NCBI GenBank assembly: GCA_949130495.1
Contig: OX422214.1
Location: 250,112,187 to 250,176,186 of the forward strand
Reading direction: 5' to 3'
Source of the DNA: Sambucus nigra
Taxonomy: Eukaryota > Streptophyta > Magnoliopsida > Dipsacales > Adoxaceae
DNA length: 64,000 nt
In this document: positions 25,887 to 37,207 of the stretch, piece after piece
Layout of the letters: each line of letters starts with the position of its first letter
Position numbering within the stretch: the first letter of the stretch is position 1
Made by a program: the position numbers and the translations under genes
Notes under the pieces: model-generated
Database searches by the model: none
What the model was told of the DNA's origin: nothing
Seen by the model: the letters and a program-made list of their open reading frames with translations, nothing else

Positions 25887-28800
25887 TGTGACACCCCACC
25901 TAATAAAATATCGGGCGATCACTCATGTACCAAATTAAAACGGGAGTCGCATATGGTTCATTCTTAGCATCACTGTCGAAAACCAAATTAATTACTAATA
26001 ACCTATTAGGCTGGCGTCAAGATTTTATTTAATTAATCTTTTTAATCAAACCAACAAAGTAAAACCATCACACAGTTTATATATGAAATTGAAAATGAAA
26101 TAAAATAACCGAACACTCGGTTTAACATAGTACAACCAAATTGAATAGCCGCAAATTAAAGTGCAGTAAAAGAATAAATAAATACTATTGGGCCATTGGC
26201 CCGAATATTTCTACAGTACCTCATATCTAGATTACAAGAATGGAAGCGTCTACTGTAAACCTGCATGCATCCACAGCTACTGCAGCGAACGTCTGACTCG
26301 AAGGAATTATCATCCAGGCGTCCCTGTGTCTGGACACCTATATAGATATAATATATATAGCAAGAGAGAGGAGAAATAGAGAAAACGGGTCATAGCCCGA
26401 TTTGTGAAAATATTTTGCAAGTGCATAAATGCTATATTATTATTTTTTTTAAATATGCTTTACCTCATATTTAAATTGGTAACTAACTCCCATGAGATAC
26501 ACCTCACCCCTCTTTTAATAGTGCACAGCTAATGCGTGCCTATTAAGTAACCTAATCAGTTACCCTGCCTAACTAATCCGTCTAGATACCCATCACCCAA
26601 ACTGAGAATCCTAATTAACCCAAGTACTAAGGGCTAAACTTCTCTCCATTCCCAACACTGCTCTAAATTCGTGCGTGGAGTGTCTTGCGAAGCGAAATCC
26701 AAATAAGGAACCCCCCCCCCCGATACACTACTACTTGGTAATGTTGTTCATCGAGATCCATTGAGCCCTCAGCACACAACGTATATATATAACTCATATA
26801 TATATATATATAAATTTATAAACATTGAGTTATCAATAGAACCTATGCTTCATATAAATCCGAATATGTATACATTTACCGGAAAGGAATAACTCTTATC
26901 ATTCTTTCCACTCTTATATACAATGTACTATATATGATTATTCACCTTCATATATAAACAATATACTATACACAACCAGTATATAATTATATATATTCGA
27001 TGCATAATAACCATCCCACCGAGCTATAACTCGAGGATTCAGTCTCATAGTGTCGATCCCAAATCCGGGTTTACTCACTGTACCACAGTACCAAGCCAGA
27101 CTTACTCAATGGTCATGGTAAAATATACACAACGCTGGAGGCGGTCATGTTACCTCTGCAAGTGGAGTACACACATCTCACTCGACCACGGGACAAGATG
27201 GCCTGGGGATATACTCTCCCTGCTCCTCAAGCCAGGGGATTCACCCACATCGCGCAACCTCCCTGGATCGCACTAGAGAAAATATATAATCTGGATGTTC
27301 CAACCTTACGCCAAAGGAAAGCCCGTGGAACCAGCCTCTAAGATACATATATACCAATCACACACAGATATATATGTATTCATATCGTATATCATATATA
27401 CTATAATCACATCGTATATATATATATATATACATACATATGCAATCATCACTCCTCAAATGTATACATGGCTATCATTGCCAATCTCATAAAGATATTT
27501 AAGTATTTTCCTACTTAAATATACCTCACACCTTAATCGTTGTTAGGGATTTATTTACTCTCCAAATATCCCGATTCATAACCATTTAATAAGTATACCC
27601 TTAACTTATCTTTAACCTATTACCAAAATTCCATCATATTCGACTCATAGGATCAACTCACTAATTCCACATACAATTTCTTTTTCTACGCGCACAATTA
27701 TTTATATATAATCGCTCGCTAAAAGTACTCCCTCGTGTTTTACTCGTCCCGAACATCCATAATTTAATAAGTCCTGGATTTTACTCAATTAACACAAGGT
27801 ATTCATCTCACTCCAATAATAACTCAAAAGTCCCCTCTTATACTTCTGGGAACCCCACTTGTATAATTCCTGAATTTGTTTATTTTCCTCGAGAATATAC
27901 TTTAGTGCCACATAATTATAGCACCCTCCTATCCCCCATAAATTTCCCCAAATGGCTAGTGATTAATCCTATAAATTAATCTTTATTTCCTCAAATAATT
28001 AAACTAGAATTAATTGAGATTGAAAATTTTTCCATAATTAACCCTAGGCAAAATTGCCAAAACTTTTGGACCATCGATCAATCAATCAACCCGGAAAGCT
28101 TCTTCTCCAAGAAGTTGTTTCGGCCATTAAAGCTTCTACCAAGCTTTTTACTCCTCTCCTAACCTCTTCCAACCTCAATCAACGATATACACACATAAAA
28201 GGGGCTCTAAACATCCTAGAACCCATAATCAACAACTAATTTCGATTAAATCCTAATTTTTTCAAATTGGAAATTATTCGGGGTTTACTCGTTTTAACTT
28301 TCGAAAACCCATTTTGATTCACAAAAACCCATCCTGAAAATCTTTGTGGTTTATCACTACCAACTACAATATGAGATTTATGCTTTAAACAAAATAAGCA
28401 AGTAAACACTTGCCTCGTGGATAAAATCCGACGACCTCAATCGAATCCCGCGGAGTTTGGCCGAAATCTCCTTTTCCTCTCCCTTTCTTCCTTTCTCTCT
28501 TCTCTTCTCTCTTTTATCTTTATTTCTCCCACTCTCTCTTTCCTTATATAGGGGAGAGTAAGGGTTTATACCCTTAAAACCCAAAAATGACTCGTTTACT
28601 CAATTGCGAGTCCCTATTAGCCCAAAAAACCCCGGAGCCTAAACAATACCCCCGGATACTCTTTTTCGACTATTTCGGCCATTCTAAAACCAACCGCGCA
28701 CTTGAAATTCCGATCTGAGTCACTTAACTACGATTTACTAATTTAAACCCAACACATCTCAATGCGGTTTTTCAATTAAAATATTATCCTTTGTCGCTTT

Positions 28801-28981
28801 ACCCAACTGCGACATGTAATTAAAATAATCCAACTCATGTAATTAAAAGTAAATAAAACACACACTGACAATAATCAAATATTCATAAATCCCCAAAATT
28901 ACCATTTGCAGAATTTTCCTTAATCTCCCAATTACGCCCGCTTATGAAATTTAATTATCCCCAAAAGTGCGGGGTGTTGCA
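25887..28981 (-). mobile_element. Solo LTR (3.1 kb) with perfect TATGT target duplication
   Basis: A 3095-bp segment runs on the minus strand from TGCAACACCCCGCAC (28981) to GGGGTGTCACA (25887). It is flanked exactly by TATGT at 25882-25886 and TATGT at 28982-28986. The ends and the internal GGAGGTTGC-C-ATGTGGGTG block (minus, about 27265-27240) resemble the chromovirus LTR at 45083-47996, which starts TGTAATACCCC and ends GGGGTGTCACA. It is therefore probably a Tekay/Del-like solo LTR. It includes a C10 run at 26711-26720 and several short TA runs. Frames inside it (for example 27147-27341) are not genes. Confidence 0.83.
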
Positions 28982-28986
28982 TATGT

Positions 28987-31944
28987 ATAAGTAAGTATTT
29001 TGGGCTTTATTTTTGTGAGTGAGTATGAGTGTGATTTTTTCATTTCTTTATAGATAAAACATTTTTGCCAAATTCTTGCCACAAGAATAATTTTATAAGA
29101 GAAATTTTTGTAGACAAAAACTTATTTGGTGTTTAATTTTGTAATCTTCCAACTTCTAAATCTTATTTCATTCTTAAGACATTTGAAGTTTAAATACTTG
29201 TGAAATCTAAAAATATTTTAAACTTATCTTGTTTTCTTTAAAATTTGTCTAAAGCCTTAAACAAATCTCTTTCTAATTTTTTCTTGTGTTATTGTTATAT
29301 ATCATATATATCATACATATATTTTGTGAGTCAAACCATTATTTTTAAAGATACTTTCACCTTAGGTCATCAGACATCTAGGAAGTGGTACTACACTCAT
29401 TGGAGGCTTCTCACCATTGTTCTATCTTGGAACACATATTTTTTTAAACTATAAAGGAACAAATTTTGCTTCAAACTTTAAATGAAGATTTTATTTAGCA
29501 CGAGTACTTTACGATATTGGTTGCGGAATAAAATCAATCACATTTGTGTAGCGTTCTTCAGCCATTGGCGATGCCTACAGAGGATATGGTGGGAAAGAGT
29601 TCCTAGTCGATTATAGTGCGTGAGGGTTGTAAGTCTATTTTTTCTAGCTGTAAAACTCTATCATAGTAAATCTGTAATTCTATTAACCCGATATTTTTTT
29701 TGTCGTGTATTTTTCCTCATAAGCCTCGGTGTTTTGCTATATTGTTTTCCTTCCTGCACTTAAATTAAATCAACTGATATTAAAGATAAAATTTGGTGTA
29801 ACCTATTTCATAAATAGTTTATCACATAGACCTCAGGCATTGCTTTTTGATAAGAAGTTTTAATTTGGGTATTCTTTCTCCGTCTCAGTTTTGAGAACAA
29901 ACACTCTCAACCATATCATTCAAAATATGAGTGCCAACTTGTTCAAGATGAGATTTTAATTCTTTGGCAAGGGATACCTTTAGCTGGACAATATTAGATG
30001 GATTGGCTAATTCAATTAATGTTAACCGATACAGCAAATTGTGGTATGTTGTTACCCAGTTTCGATGGTTAATACACGAAAGGTTGAGTTCGTATGAGCC
30101 CATTTGGTTAGATTATTACTTGTTTGTCAATGGGGGTGGGGGAATTGTATTGAGGTTGTACTCTTGTGATGTACGGTACAAATATTCATGCTACGTCCTA
30201 ACTATTGGGTTGGTATCTAGGTATTATTAAACCTGTTATTATATCATACTAACTCAACCATACTCAGTACAAGATTGTCTTCATCTACAACCATTTACAC
30301 ATATTATAATCCACCGACATTAAATAAAGTGGGTCAATGACATATAATCTTATCGTCGATCGAAGATATATCGACAACCGCTGCGCAACTTGGTTTACTC
30401 AACAGCTCATTATAAGTCGATTTGTGGTTAGTGTGATCACCTTTTGTGACTCACCTTCATAATTTAGGCCGACAATTTGGTCGGTTAACATTCTACCTCC
30501 CAAGTAGCACATGAATGTCGTGCGTCTGCTTTTCATCTGTTTGAATATAAATGGAAGCAAATATGTTTGTGAAATTGTATATGTTTACAACTCTTAATAA
30601 TTTTGAAATTATTATACCTTGATTTTAAATTATCGACTAGCTATATTCAATTTCTTCCCATAGATTAAAATAAGGGCAGTGAATAATATGAAGAAAAAAA
30701 TGTTCATGTAAGTAGCACCTCAAGTTAAAAAAAATTAAATGAAAAATGTCATCATCCATTCATCTATATATAACCATTACACAATATGTGATGTTAAAAT
30801 AATATGTGATAAGGTAATGCATTCATCCAATTTTTTTCTTATGAATCAGTTGTGTGTGTTATAATATTATCGCAATTGCATACCTTATTGGATTGTGTAT
30901 AGTGTTTGGTTAAGTTGATAAATGGCTACATTATATGTGAAATATCACCCGAGTAGTTTTAGATTGTGCACTATATCCATTTTAGTGACTAAGTGAATCA
31001 AATGTATTGAAAGAAATATTCATTTTGTGCTTTGGTTATTTATTTTATGGGTGAGGATTTAAAAGCAAACCTATTGTTGGTGTTTAAAGTTGGTTTGATG
31101 ATTAGGATGAGTCTTATCTTAGTTAAACCAATCATTACCAACCATAGATAAAGTAAGAAAGATATTATATTAAAGAGAGATAAGAGACAAAGGAATAGAA
31201 AAGGGATTTTTACATAGTTCAGTCAAATAATGTGCCTATATCCACGGGTACAATGTCATTAGGTATTAGGGTTTAGTACAAGCATTTCAAGAATTGTCAT
31301 GGCTTTAGGATAAATTATTTGTCAGTTGCCCTTAGCTGAGAGAGGTAATAAGATATTTATACTAATAGGAAGATGAAGAGATGGAAGACCTTTATACAAT
31401 AGGTATATGCATGTGTACATTACAATTACCAGTAGTACATTATCCACGTGGACGTGCATGGTGAATATTGAGATGTTCACATGTGTATGTTCACATAACT
31501 GACTATTTATATTCTTAAGGGTGATCGTCTAGCATGTCAATCAGGGAGATAATTCAACCGACCATTTCTACCAGTTGTCTTTGGTCCCATAGAATATGAT
31601 TACGGGTGTCACCTTTTTATTGGTCCATTTGGTTGTGTTATTTTAGATTACAACAAAATCCCACCATACTTCATTATTAATTGGAGTTTTTTAGTGACTT
31701 GAAGGATGGAGTATTATCTGATACGATTTGCTCGTTTATCCGGAAGCATTTGGTCAACTTTCGACCTCTAGGAATTATAAATTTTTTAATGTCATCCTTT
31801 AGCCATTGGTAATTTTATAAATAGTAGCAAAAATAGCAAATCTCCTGGAGGTACATTGTTCATTTTGAATCATTCCATTTTGTGTAGCTCAGGGGACATC
31901 ATGGAGTCCTATAAAACATCATTTCCCTTCTTTCTCTCCTCATC
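28987..31944. other. Non-coding DNA
   Basis: About 3 kb without a recognisable gene. Overlapping frames on both strands at 29885-30230 have no known motif. No RNA gene or transposon ends were found. Confidence 0.4.
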
Positions 31945-32425
31945 TTGAATTTCAAACTCTTCTCCTCCTTCTCAGGTTTTTACTCCGCCATTTGTGAGAG
32001 TTTTTGTTGTTTTCTGTTTCGCTGTAAGAACCCCTCTTTTCTTAGTTTTTTGCTTCTTTCCACTTTGTCAAAAATAGTGTATGTTATGGATGAGGGTTGT
32101 TTGGAGACATTTATGGCAACATATAGGATTTTGGAGTGGGTAAAAACTAAGTTGGTAACAGGTCATTATGACCTTTGTGCATTGGAGGAGGGTCACTGGA
32201 TCCCCATAATATTTATTGTTGAGTGTGGTGTGACACTCCCTCCAAACCATTTTTTTTAAGAGTTCTGTTAGTACCTTGATATGGTCCCAACCCAAGTGTC
32301 TACCAACACTTGGAGGGAAGGTAATGGATTCAATCGCCTTAATGAGCGATTTGGAACCAACATAGAAATAAAGGAATTAATGTACTACTATAGTTGGGGG
32401 ACTACCACCGATAAAATTTATTAAT
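31945..32425 (+). pseudogene. Remnant of a plant transposon protein (Transposase_28-like)
   Basis: An open frame of 104 codons (31945-32259) is followed, after stops, by in-phase continuation to about 32420. It contains EGHWIPIIFIVECGVTLPP-NHFF, then YLDMVPTQVSTNTWREGNGF and ERFGTNIEI. This resembles the 'putative gypsy type transposon' domain found near gag in many plant retroelements (W-x-P ... F-x-x-G-L-x-L-P-L-x-x-F ... L-x-x-x-P-x-Q-L-x-x-N-x-W-R). Two stops break it. No LTR could be paired with it. The match is by pattern memory and moderate at best. Confidence 0.4.
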
Positions 32426-32447
32426 TGATGACAAGATTTTACGGTCC

Positions 32448-32563
32448 CTTTGGCAACCCAATTCCAAGGCTTGGAATTGGAATTGGAAGTCCAATTTCAA
32501 TTCCGTGGAATTAAAATTGGTCTTTTAATTCCATTTTCATGGCTTGAAATTGGGTTGTCAAAG
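32448..32563. mobile_element. Fold-back MITE (116 bp)
   Basis: The ends CTTTGGCAACCCAATTCCAAG and (reverse strand) CTTTGACAACCCAATTTCAAG are inverted copies with two mismatches. Nearly the whole element folds on itself, with arms of about 55 bp rich in AATTGG/CCAATT. It ends flush against the LTR start at 32564, so its right target duplication is not visible and its superfamily is undecided. Confidence 0.72.
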
Positions 32564-32967
32564 TGTAATACCTCATAGTTTTATATACATTAAATGATAA
32601 TTATATATATATATATATATATATTAAACTAGACATTTAAATTATGAGGGTGAGTCATAATTTAATTAAATCAAGAAACAATGAGAAATTATTAAATATT
32701 AATTTGGGTATGATATTAATTAATATTTAAGTGACCGTAGAATTACTAGTGTGTGATAGTAAATAAAATTGAATGACGTTTACTAATGTGTAATGTAAAT
32801 AAAATTGATTTATGTCGTAGGTGAGTAAACATGACAAAAATTATTAATATCTTAACCGAGAATTATTTATGAGGGTTTAGATGGAAAAATATTGATAAGT
32901 GACTCAGATGGTGATTTCGAGTGCACGGTTGATTCAAAATGGATTGAAATAGTCAAAATTGAGTACT
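32564..32967 (+). mobile_element. Truncated 5' LTR of chromovirus unit 1
   Basis: Begins TGTAATACCTCATAGTTTTA and matches the first 400 bp of the complete LTR at 45083. Shared blocks include GGACATTTAAATTATG (one change), CGAGTGCACGGTTGATTCA and ATTGAGTAC. A (TA)n run sits at the same place in both. Similarity stops at about 32967, so some 2.5 kb of LTR has been deleted. Confidence 0.75.
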
Positions 32968-33610
32968 TGGGAGTCGAGCTTATGTATCAGTGTGGAGTGA
33001 GACAAACAAGTTGTCTCCAAGTGCATCGCTCATTGATGGGAAAAGATTGGTCCAGGCAATCCACCAGAATTTTTCAATAATTGGTGATTCTAGTGATGGA
33101 ATGGATAGGTAGACCGATAAAGTTAATTATTAGGTTAACAACATCGTGAATAGGTTAAGATTCCCTTTGGGTTTGTGGGGTTGGTTGACCGAGGCAGAAT
33201 AATTATTGCTAAATTGGGTGAGTTATATTGTCTGGTAACGTACCCAACATTTTATTTGACAAAGGAAACGAACCGACACAAGATGTCACCCAACAGTTGT
33301 TATGATTCATAACAACTGTTGGGTGACATCTTGTGTCGGTTCATGATGATATCCTTAAGTCCCACATTTACTAGGGAGTATTAGGTAGTGGTGGAGAAAA
33401 AGTGCATTTTGAATAAGACATATTACCCGTAAATCGAAGAGTAAATGGGAAAAGTGACTAAGATATTGAAGGATGGAAGAGATGCGTATACACTTTGAGG
33501 TAATCGGGAGGAACGATTACCATTGATGGAGTTGGGCGTAATGACTCGTACCAACTATTATTAGAAAGACGCCATTTGAGACTTGAGGCAGGAGGTCTTA
33601 TCGTTTGCCC
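32968..33610 (+). pseudogene. Degenerate internal DNA of chromovirus unit 1 with an integrase trace
   Basis: Follows the truncated LTR. At about 33415-33560 the plus-strand reading TYYP-IEE-MGKVTKILKDGRDAYTL and then EERLPLMEL is a decayed version of the integrase core block. The better copy at 57674-57800 reads AYYP-TDRMTKRVNQMLGDM and LQLVEFVYNNS. Many stops are present. It also holds the 73-nt hairpin at 33270-33342. The solo-type LTR inserted at 33611 separates it from its continuation at 44612. Confidence 0.4.
33270..33342. repeat. Perfect 73-nt hairpin (36-bp arms, 1-nt centre)
   Basis: The left arm 33270-33305 starts GAACCGACACAAGATG and ends GTTGTTATGA. The right arm 33307-33342 is its exact reverse complement, around a single T at 33306. 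Symmetry ends precisely at both outer bases. The surrounding DNA is heavily decayed, so the perfect symmetry implies a recent origin or correction between arms. No element termini or target duplication are apparent. Confidence 0.9.
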
Positions 33611-33946
33611 CGTAACACCCCGCGTAATCTGAAAAATGGGTTCGTCAAACTACATCAGGTATCACTGAATAAAATATCGTTCTTAGCATGTGACAGATAT
33701 GAGACATAAAAATTTAATCCGTAAGAAAATAATTAAATCAATCCCAAGAAGAATATTCATCCATTCAATAATAAAATCCATCACCATGCTAATCTCTGAA
33801 TAAACCAATCTCCAATAATATAACTCCGAATAAAATCCAACTAAGAATATCTAAATAAAATTGTAAACAACTGTGGAACCGAATGTCCCACCTATCCATA
33901 ATGTAAAGTCTCATAATAAAATGCAACGGAAAGGAAATAAGTCTAA
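33611..33946 (-). mobile_element. Solo-type LTR, 3' part (split by the CACTA element)
   Basis: Starts CGTAACACCCCGCG, that is, on the minus strand it ends ...CGGGGTGTTACG. Together with 43054-44611 it forms an LTR of about 1.9 kb (minus strand TGTAACACCATG... to ...GGGGTGTTACG). The left flank TTGCC and right flank ATGTC do not form a clear target duplication. The last three bases (TAA, 33944-33946) are duplicated on the far side of the CACTA element. Confidence 0.65.
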
Positions 33947-33964
33947 CACTACACCAAAAACAAC

Positions 33965-34100
33965 AATTTGGCACATCCTGGTATTAAAAATTTGGCACAG
34001 TTTTAAACTGTGCCAAATTCTGGCACGGTTTAATGACAATCTGGCACACTTTAAAACAGTGCCAAATTTTGGCACTGTTTTAAAGTGTGCCAAAATATAG
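33965..34100. repeat. Left CACTA subterminal repeats
   Basis: Several copies of TGGCAC(A/T)GTTTTAAA(C/G)TGTGCCA in both orientations. 33991-34017 is itself a perfect palindrome (13-bp arms TTTGGCACAGTTT around one T). Such motifs are the transposase-binding arrays of En/Spm elements. Confidence 0.85.
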
Positions 34101-34139
34101 TACACTTCAGTAAAATATAAAACACCCTAAAAACAAATC

Positions 34140-34275
34140 ACGATTCTCTCACTTTGGTATCCCGCCCTCTTATCCTTCTCATTCCCGCTCACCTGAGTCA
34201 CCCCCGCTCATCCCTCTCTCTACTTTGAGTTCTTTCCGCTCGTCTCTCTCTCTCTCTCTCTCCGAAAATCCAAGG
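34140..34275 (+). other. Leader-like exon start in the CACTA element
   Basis: A C- and T-rich stretch with a (CT)n run (34240-34261) ends at AATCCAAG|GTAAGATT, a strong 5' splice site at 34274. This looks like an untranslated first exon of the element's own transcript or of a captured promoter. No coding exon could be linked to it. Confidence 0.35.
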
Positions 34276-35383
34276 TAAGATTGCATTTCAGTTTTGTTAT
34301 GGTTTTTTCATTTGCTATGTGTATTCTTGCTTTTTGTTTATGGTTTAATATATTTGTTCTCTCATTTGTTAATAGTTAGTTTTTTTTATTAATTTTGGGT
34401 TTTACATATTGATTGAAGATCCGGTGTTCATCTTTGCAGTTTTTTTTATTGGTTTGGGTATTACATCGTTGCTGATATACACACTATTGCTTATATAATT
34501 TTTGGGGACTCAGTTCTAATATAGAGACTATTGTAGTAGCTTCCCCATTTGAGTTGATATATTATCTTTTCTTTGTGAAATTGTTTAGGGGATTAATGTC
34601 ACAAGTGCAGTTAAGACATGTCAGTAAGACTATGCACACTTGTTGTTTGACAAAATGGCCAAGTGAGAATTCAAATTTCTATAGGTGCACGAGTGTTATC
34701 CTGTCGTTTTATTTGAAATGAGTTAATATATGTTATGAAAATTTTGGAGCACATAAGGTTTTCCAAGATGGTTTTGTATAATATTTAGGGGTTTTGAATA
34801 TCTATCTGGGTATTTTATACTTAGTGTATATGACCTGTTCGATTTCTCCAAAATAAACACTTTTTACTTTTATAGATTTATTTTTTTTAATGGCACAATA
34901 TTAGGCTTCTCACATCTGTGGCTCATCAAAATAAGATGTTTGAGTGTTTCTTTAACCATCATTTCATTACATAATTTGTAAATTAACACGAAGAAGGTTA
35001 AAATATTTGGAGATATGTTTTTATCTATCATTTAATTCAATAATACTATAGCACCTTTCAACTGTTATAAACTACACACTCCATGAATTAACGAGGTGTA
35101 GGTAAACACATTTAGTTTAATACCTTCCCTTTTCATTTTAGAAAAGATCTTCCAAGTCTCATTTAATTGTCTCATTTGGTGTTATGAGATTTATATTACT
35201 TATTCAGGTGCTTGTTATTTTATTTCATGTTATCTTACCGTTTCTATAATTGGTACGCAAATATATAGTTCAATATGTCGTGTCTTATTTTTTCTTGTTA
35301 AGCTCTATTGTACCAAAGCTTAGCAAATGATTGGAATGTGTGTCCTATGTTTAACACCTTAAACACATCATCATACTTCTTCA
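34276..35383. other. Intron-like AT/T-rich DNA in the CACTA element
   Basis: T-rich sequence without open frames of note, consistent with an intron following the leader-like exon. No coding exon is seen. Confidence 0.35.
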
Positions 35384-35425
35384 GTGTTTGTACTATTCTT
35401 TTGTTCAAATAAAAGGTTTCAAACC

Positions 35426-35596
35426 ACATCGTGTGCCGACTTGCCCAACAAAATGTCTATCGTTATTACAACAACAAGACAAATGTTGATAAGAGGGGTA
35501 CGGGGAAGAAAAAACTCCTTCCATACTCAAAATACCCGTGCGAGTGTTGGAAGGAAGAGAGGGGATAATGATATAATTAGAGGGCTACAAATCTAA
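35426..35596 (+). pseudogene. Exon-like frame in the CACTA element, function unknown
   Basis: After an acceptor-like TTCAAATAAAAG the frame reads through MSIVITTTRQML and a basic stretch (RGVRGRKNSFHTQN, RKRGDNDIIRG) to a stop. It is basic and could be the start of a DNA-binding protein of the element or a captured exon. I recognise no domain. Confidence 0.25.
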
Positions 35597-35627
35597 CTTG
35601 CTATTTTTGTTTTGAATATGCTAGTAA

Positions 35628-36049
35628 CAAGGTCCAAAAAAACGCGGGGCGTGATCGAGGCGTGGAGGCCAAGCCTTAAGCCTTAGAAGTCTTGGCGGAC
35701 CTTAAGCGTAAAAAGGCGTTTTGGCCTTCTTAATATATTTTAATCATAACAAGGGTATTAAAATACTAAAATTGTACATATCATAAAAATATGTCTTAAT
35801 ATATGTAAATTAAAATACTATTTGATTATTTTGGATGAGATAATTGTTCGGTTAGTAAAAAATTTCTTTAAAAGGCGATATCGTTTTACTAAAGCATTGT
35901 TGTTTTTAGAAAAAAGTACGCCTTTAAGGTTTTACCAAGAATAAGGCGTAAAAAACTTAAGGCGGGATGTTTCTCCCTTAAGCCTAGGCGTGTCTAAGCG
36001 GAGCCTAGGCGTGTTTAGGCGGAGCGTAGACGGGTTTTTTAGAACAGTG
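35628..36049. mobile_element. hAT-type MITE (422 bp) with 8-bp duplication
   Basis: The ends CAAGGTCCAAAAAACGCG and (reverse strand) CACTGTTCTAAAAAACCCG are imperfect terminal inverted repeats. The flanks GCTAGTAA (35620-35627) and GCTAGTAG (36050-36057) match at 7 of 8 positions, the 8-bp duplication of hAT elements. The interior is non-coding, with repeated AAGGCGT/CCTTAAGCC blocks (for example GCCTAGGCGTG at 35982 and 36003) that fold on themselves. It is nested inside the CACTA element. No transposase. Confidence 0.75.
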
Positions 36050-36649
36050 GCTAGTAGTAATAGTAGTAAATGTAATGAAGAGGTATATACCGCTTTTGGG
36101 AATACTAGGATAAGTAAGTCTTTTATGTCAATTCGACACTTCAGGGATTTTACTTGGTGCCCAGGTATCCATTTAGTACAAAGAGGTAATAACCTCAGCG
36201 TGGAGGTCGTTGCCCGAGTCCGTAATGATCAAGTGAGTTATTAAGTGGGAGAGAGTAGCATGACCTGGTTTCCTGAGTTTGTGTCTAGGACTAGTAAGGA
36301 TAAGGTAACACTGGCTCAACTTAATCTTATCCGAGGTAGTTTATCCGTGACTAAGATTTAACGGACTCATTCGTCTCTTATCAATTCATCAATCATTTGA
36401 CGTTAATAGTCAAATCACTTAAATTTTAAAAAAAATGAATTTTTGCCTTTCTGGATTTGAAGTGATATAGTGTCGAAGATTGAACCTTAGTAGATATCAG
36501 AGTCACTGGATGGACAATGACAAAGGGGAGCCATAGAGTTTTAAAAATACCTTTTTTCCTTTTTCCTTTTTTGTATTAGACTCCATTGGTGTTAGTTTAA
36601 TATAAATTAGTCCTAGGCAAGTGTCAACTTGTATATATATATATATATA

Positions 36650-37207
36650 TGGTCGGTGGTGTCGGAGATTTGTAATAGTAAGGTGGTGGTGGTGGTGGAG
36701 ACTTCGATGGAGGTTGTGGAGATTTGTAATAGCATGGCGGAGGTGGTTAATGGGCAGGTGGTGGTGGTGACTTGTAGTTGTAAGGGGGTGGAGTGAAGGA
36801 GACTTGTAGTAGTATGGTGGTGGTGGAGAATGTACTGGTGGAGGTGGTGACTTGTAGTAGTAAGGTGGTGGCGGTGGATACTTGTAATAATAAGGTGGTG
36901 GTGGAGATGGTGGGGGGAGATTTATAGTAGTAAGGTGGTGGAGGAGATGATGAAGGTGGTGGTGGGGACTTATATTCGTACGGTGGTGGTGGTGAAGGAG
37001 AGGGAGGTGGAGGATACTTGTAGTAGTATGACATTGGTGGAGAGGGTGATGGTGGTGGTGGGGATTTGTACAAATAAGGTGGTGGAGGAGATGGTGATGG
37101 GGATTTGTACACATAAGGTGGTGGAGGAGATGGTGATGGCGGTCGTGGAGATGTGTGCACATATGGTGGTGGTGGTGGTGGAGATGGTGATGGAGATGAG
37201 TACTGAG
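36650..37207 (-). pseudogene. Extensin-like exon captured by the CACTA element
   Basis: The minus strand encodes repeated SPPPP-Y-YKSPPPP modules, for example PPPYVYKSPSPSPPPPYLYK, SPSPPPPYEYKSPPPP and PPPPYYYKSPPPPVHSPPPP. These are the Ser-Hyp4 and Tyr-x-Tyr/Tyr-Tyr-Tyr-Lys motifs of cell-wall extensins, which are O-glycosylated and cross-linked through tyrosine. The modules shift among frames, so several indels have broken it. There is no signal peptide. At its upstream end the minus strand shows TTTATTTGATCTCAG followed by TACTCATC, a good 3' splice site, so this is a genomic exon with intron flank, not a retrocopy. It lies inside the CACTA ends, so it is a transduplicated host fragment. 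Confidence 0.82.

Noticed and set aside
34240..34265. (CT)n tract as a terminal repeat or promoter of a host gene
   Set aside because: It is inside the CACTA ends and not linked to a coding exon; kept only as a leader-like feature.
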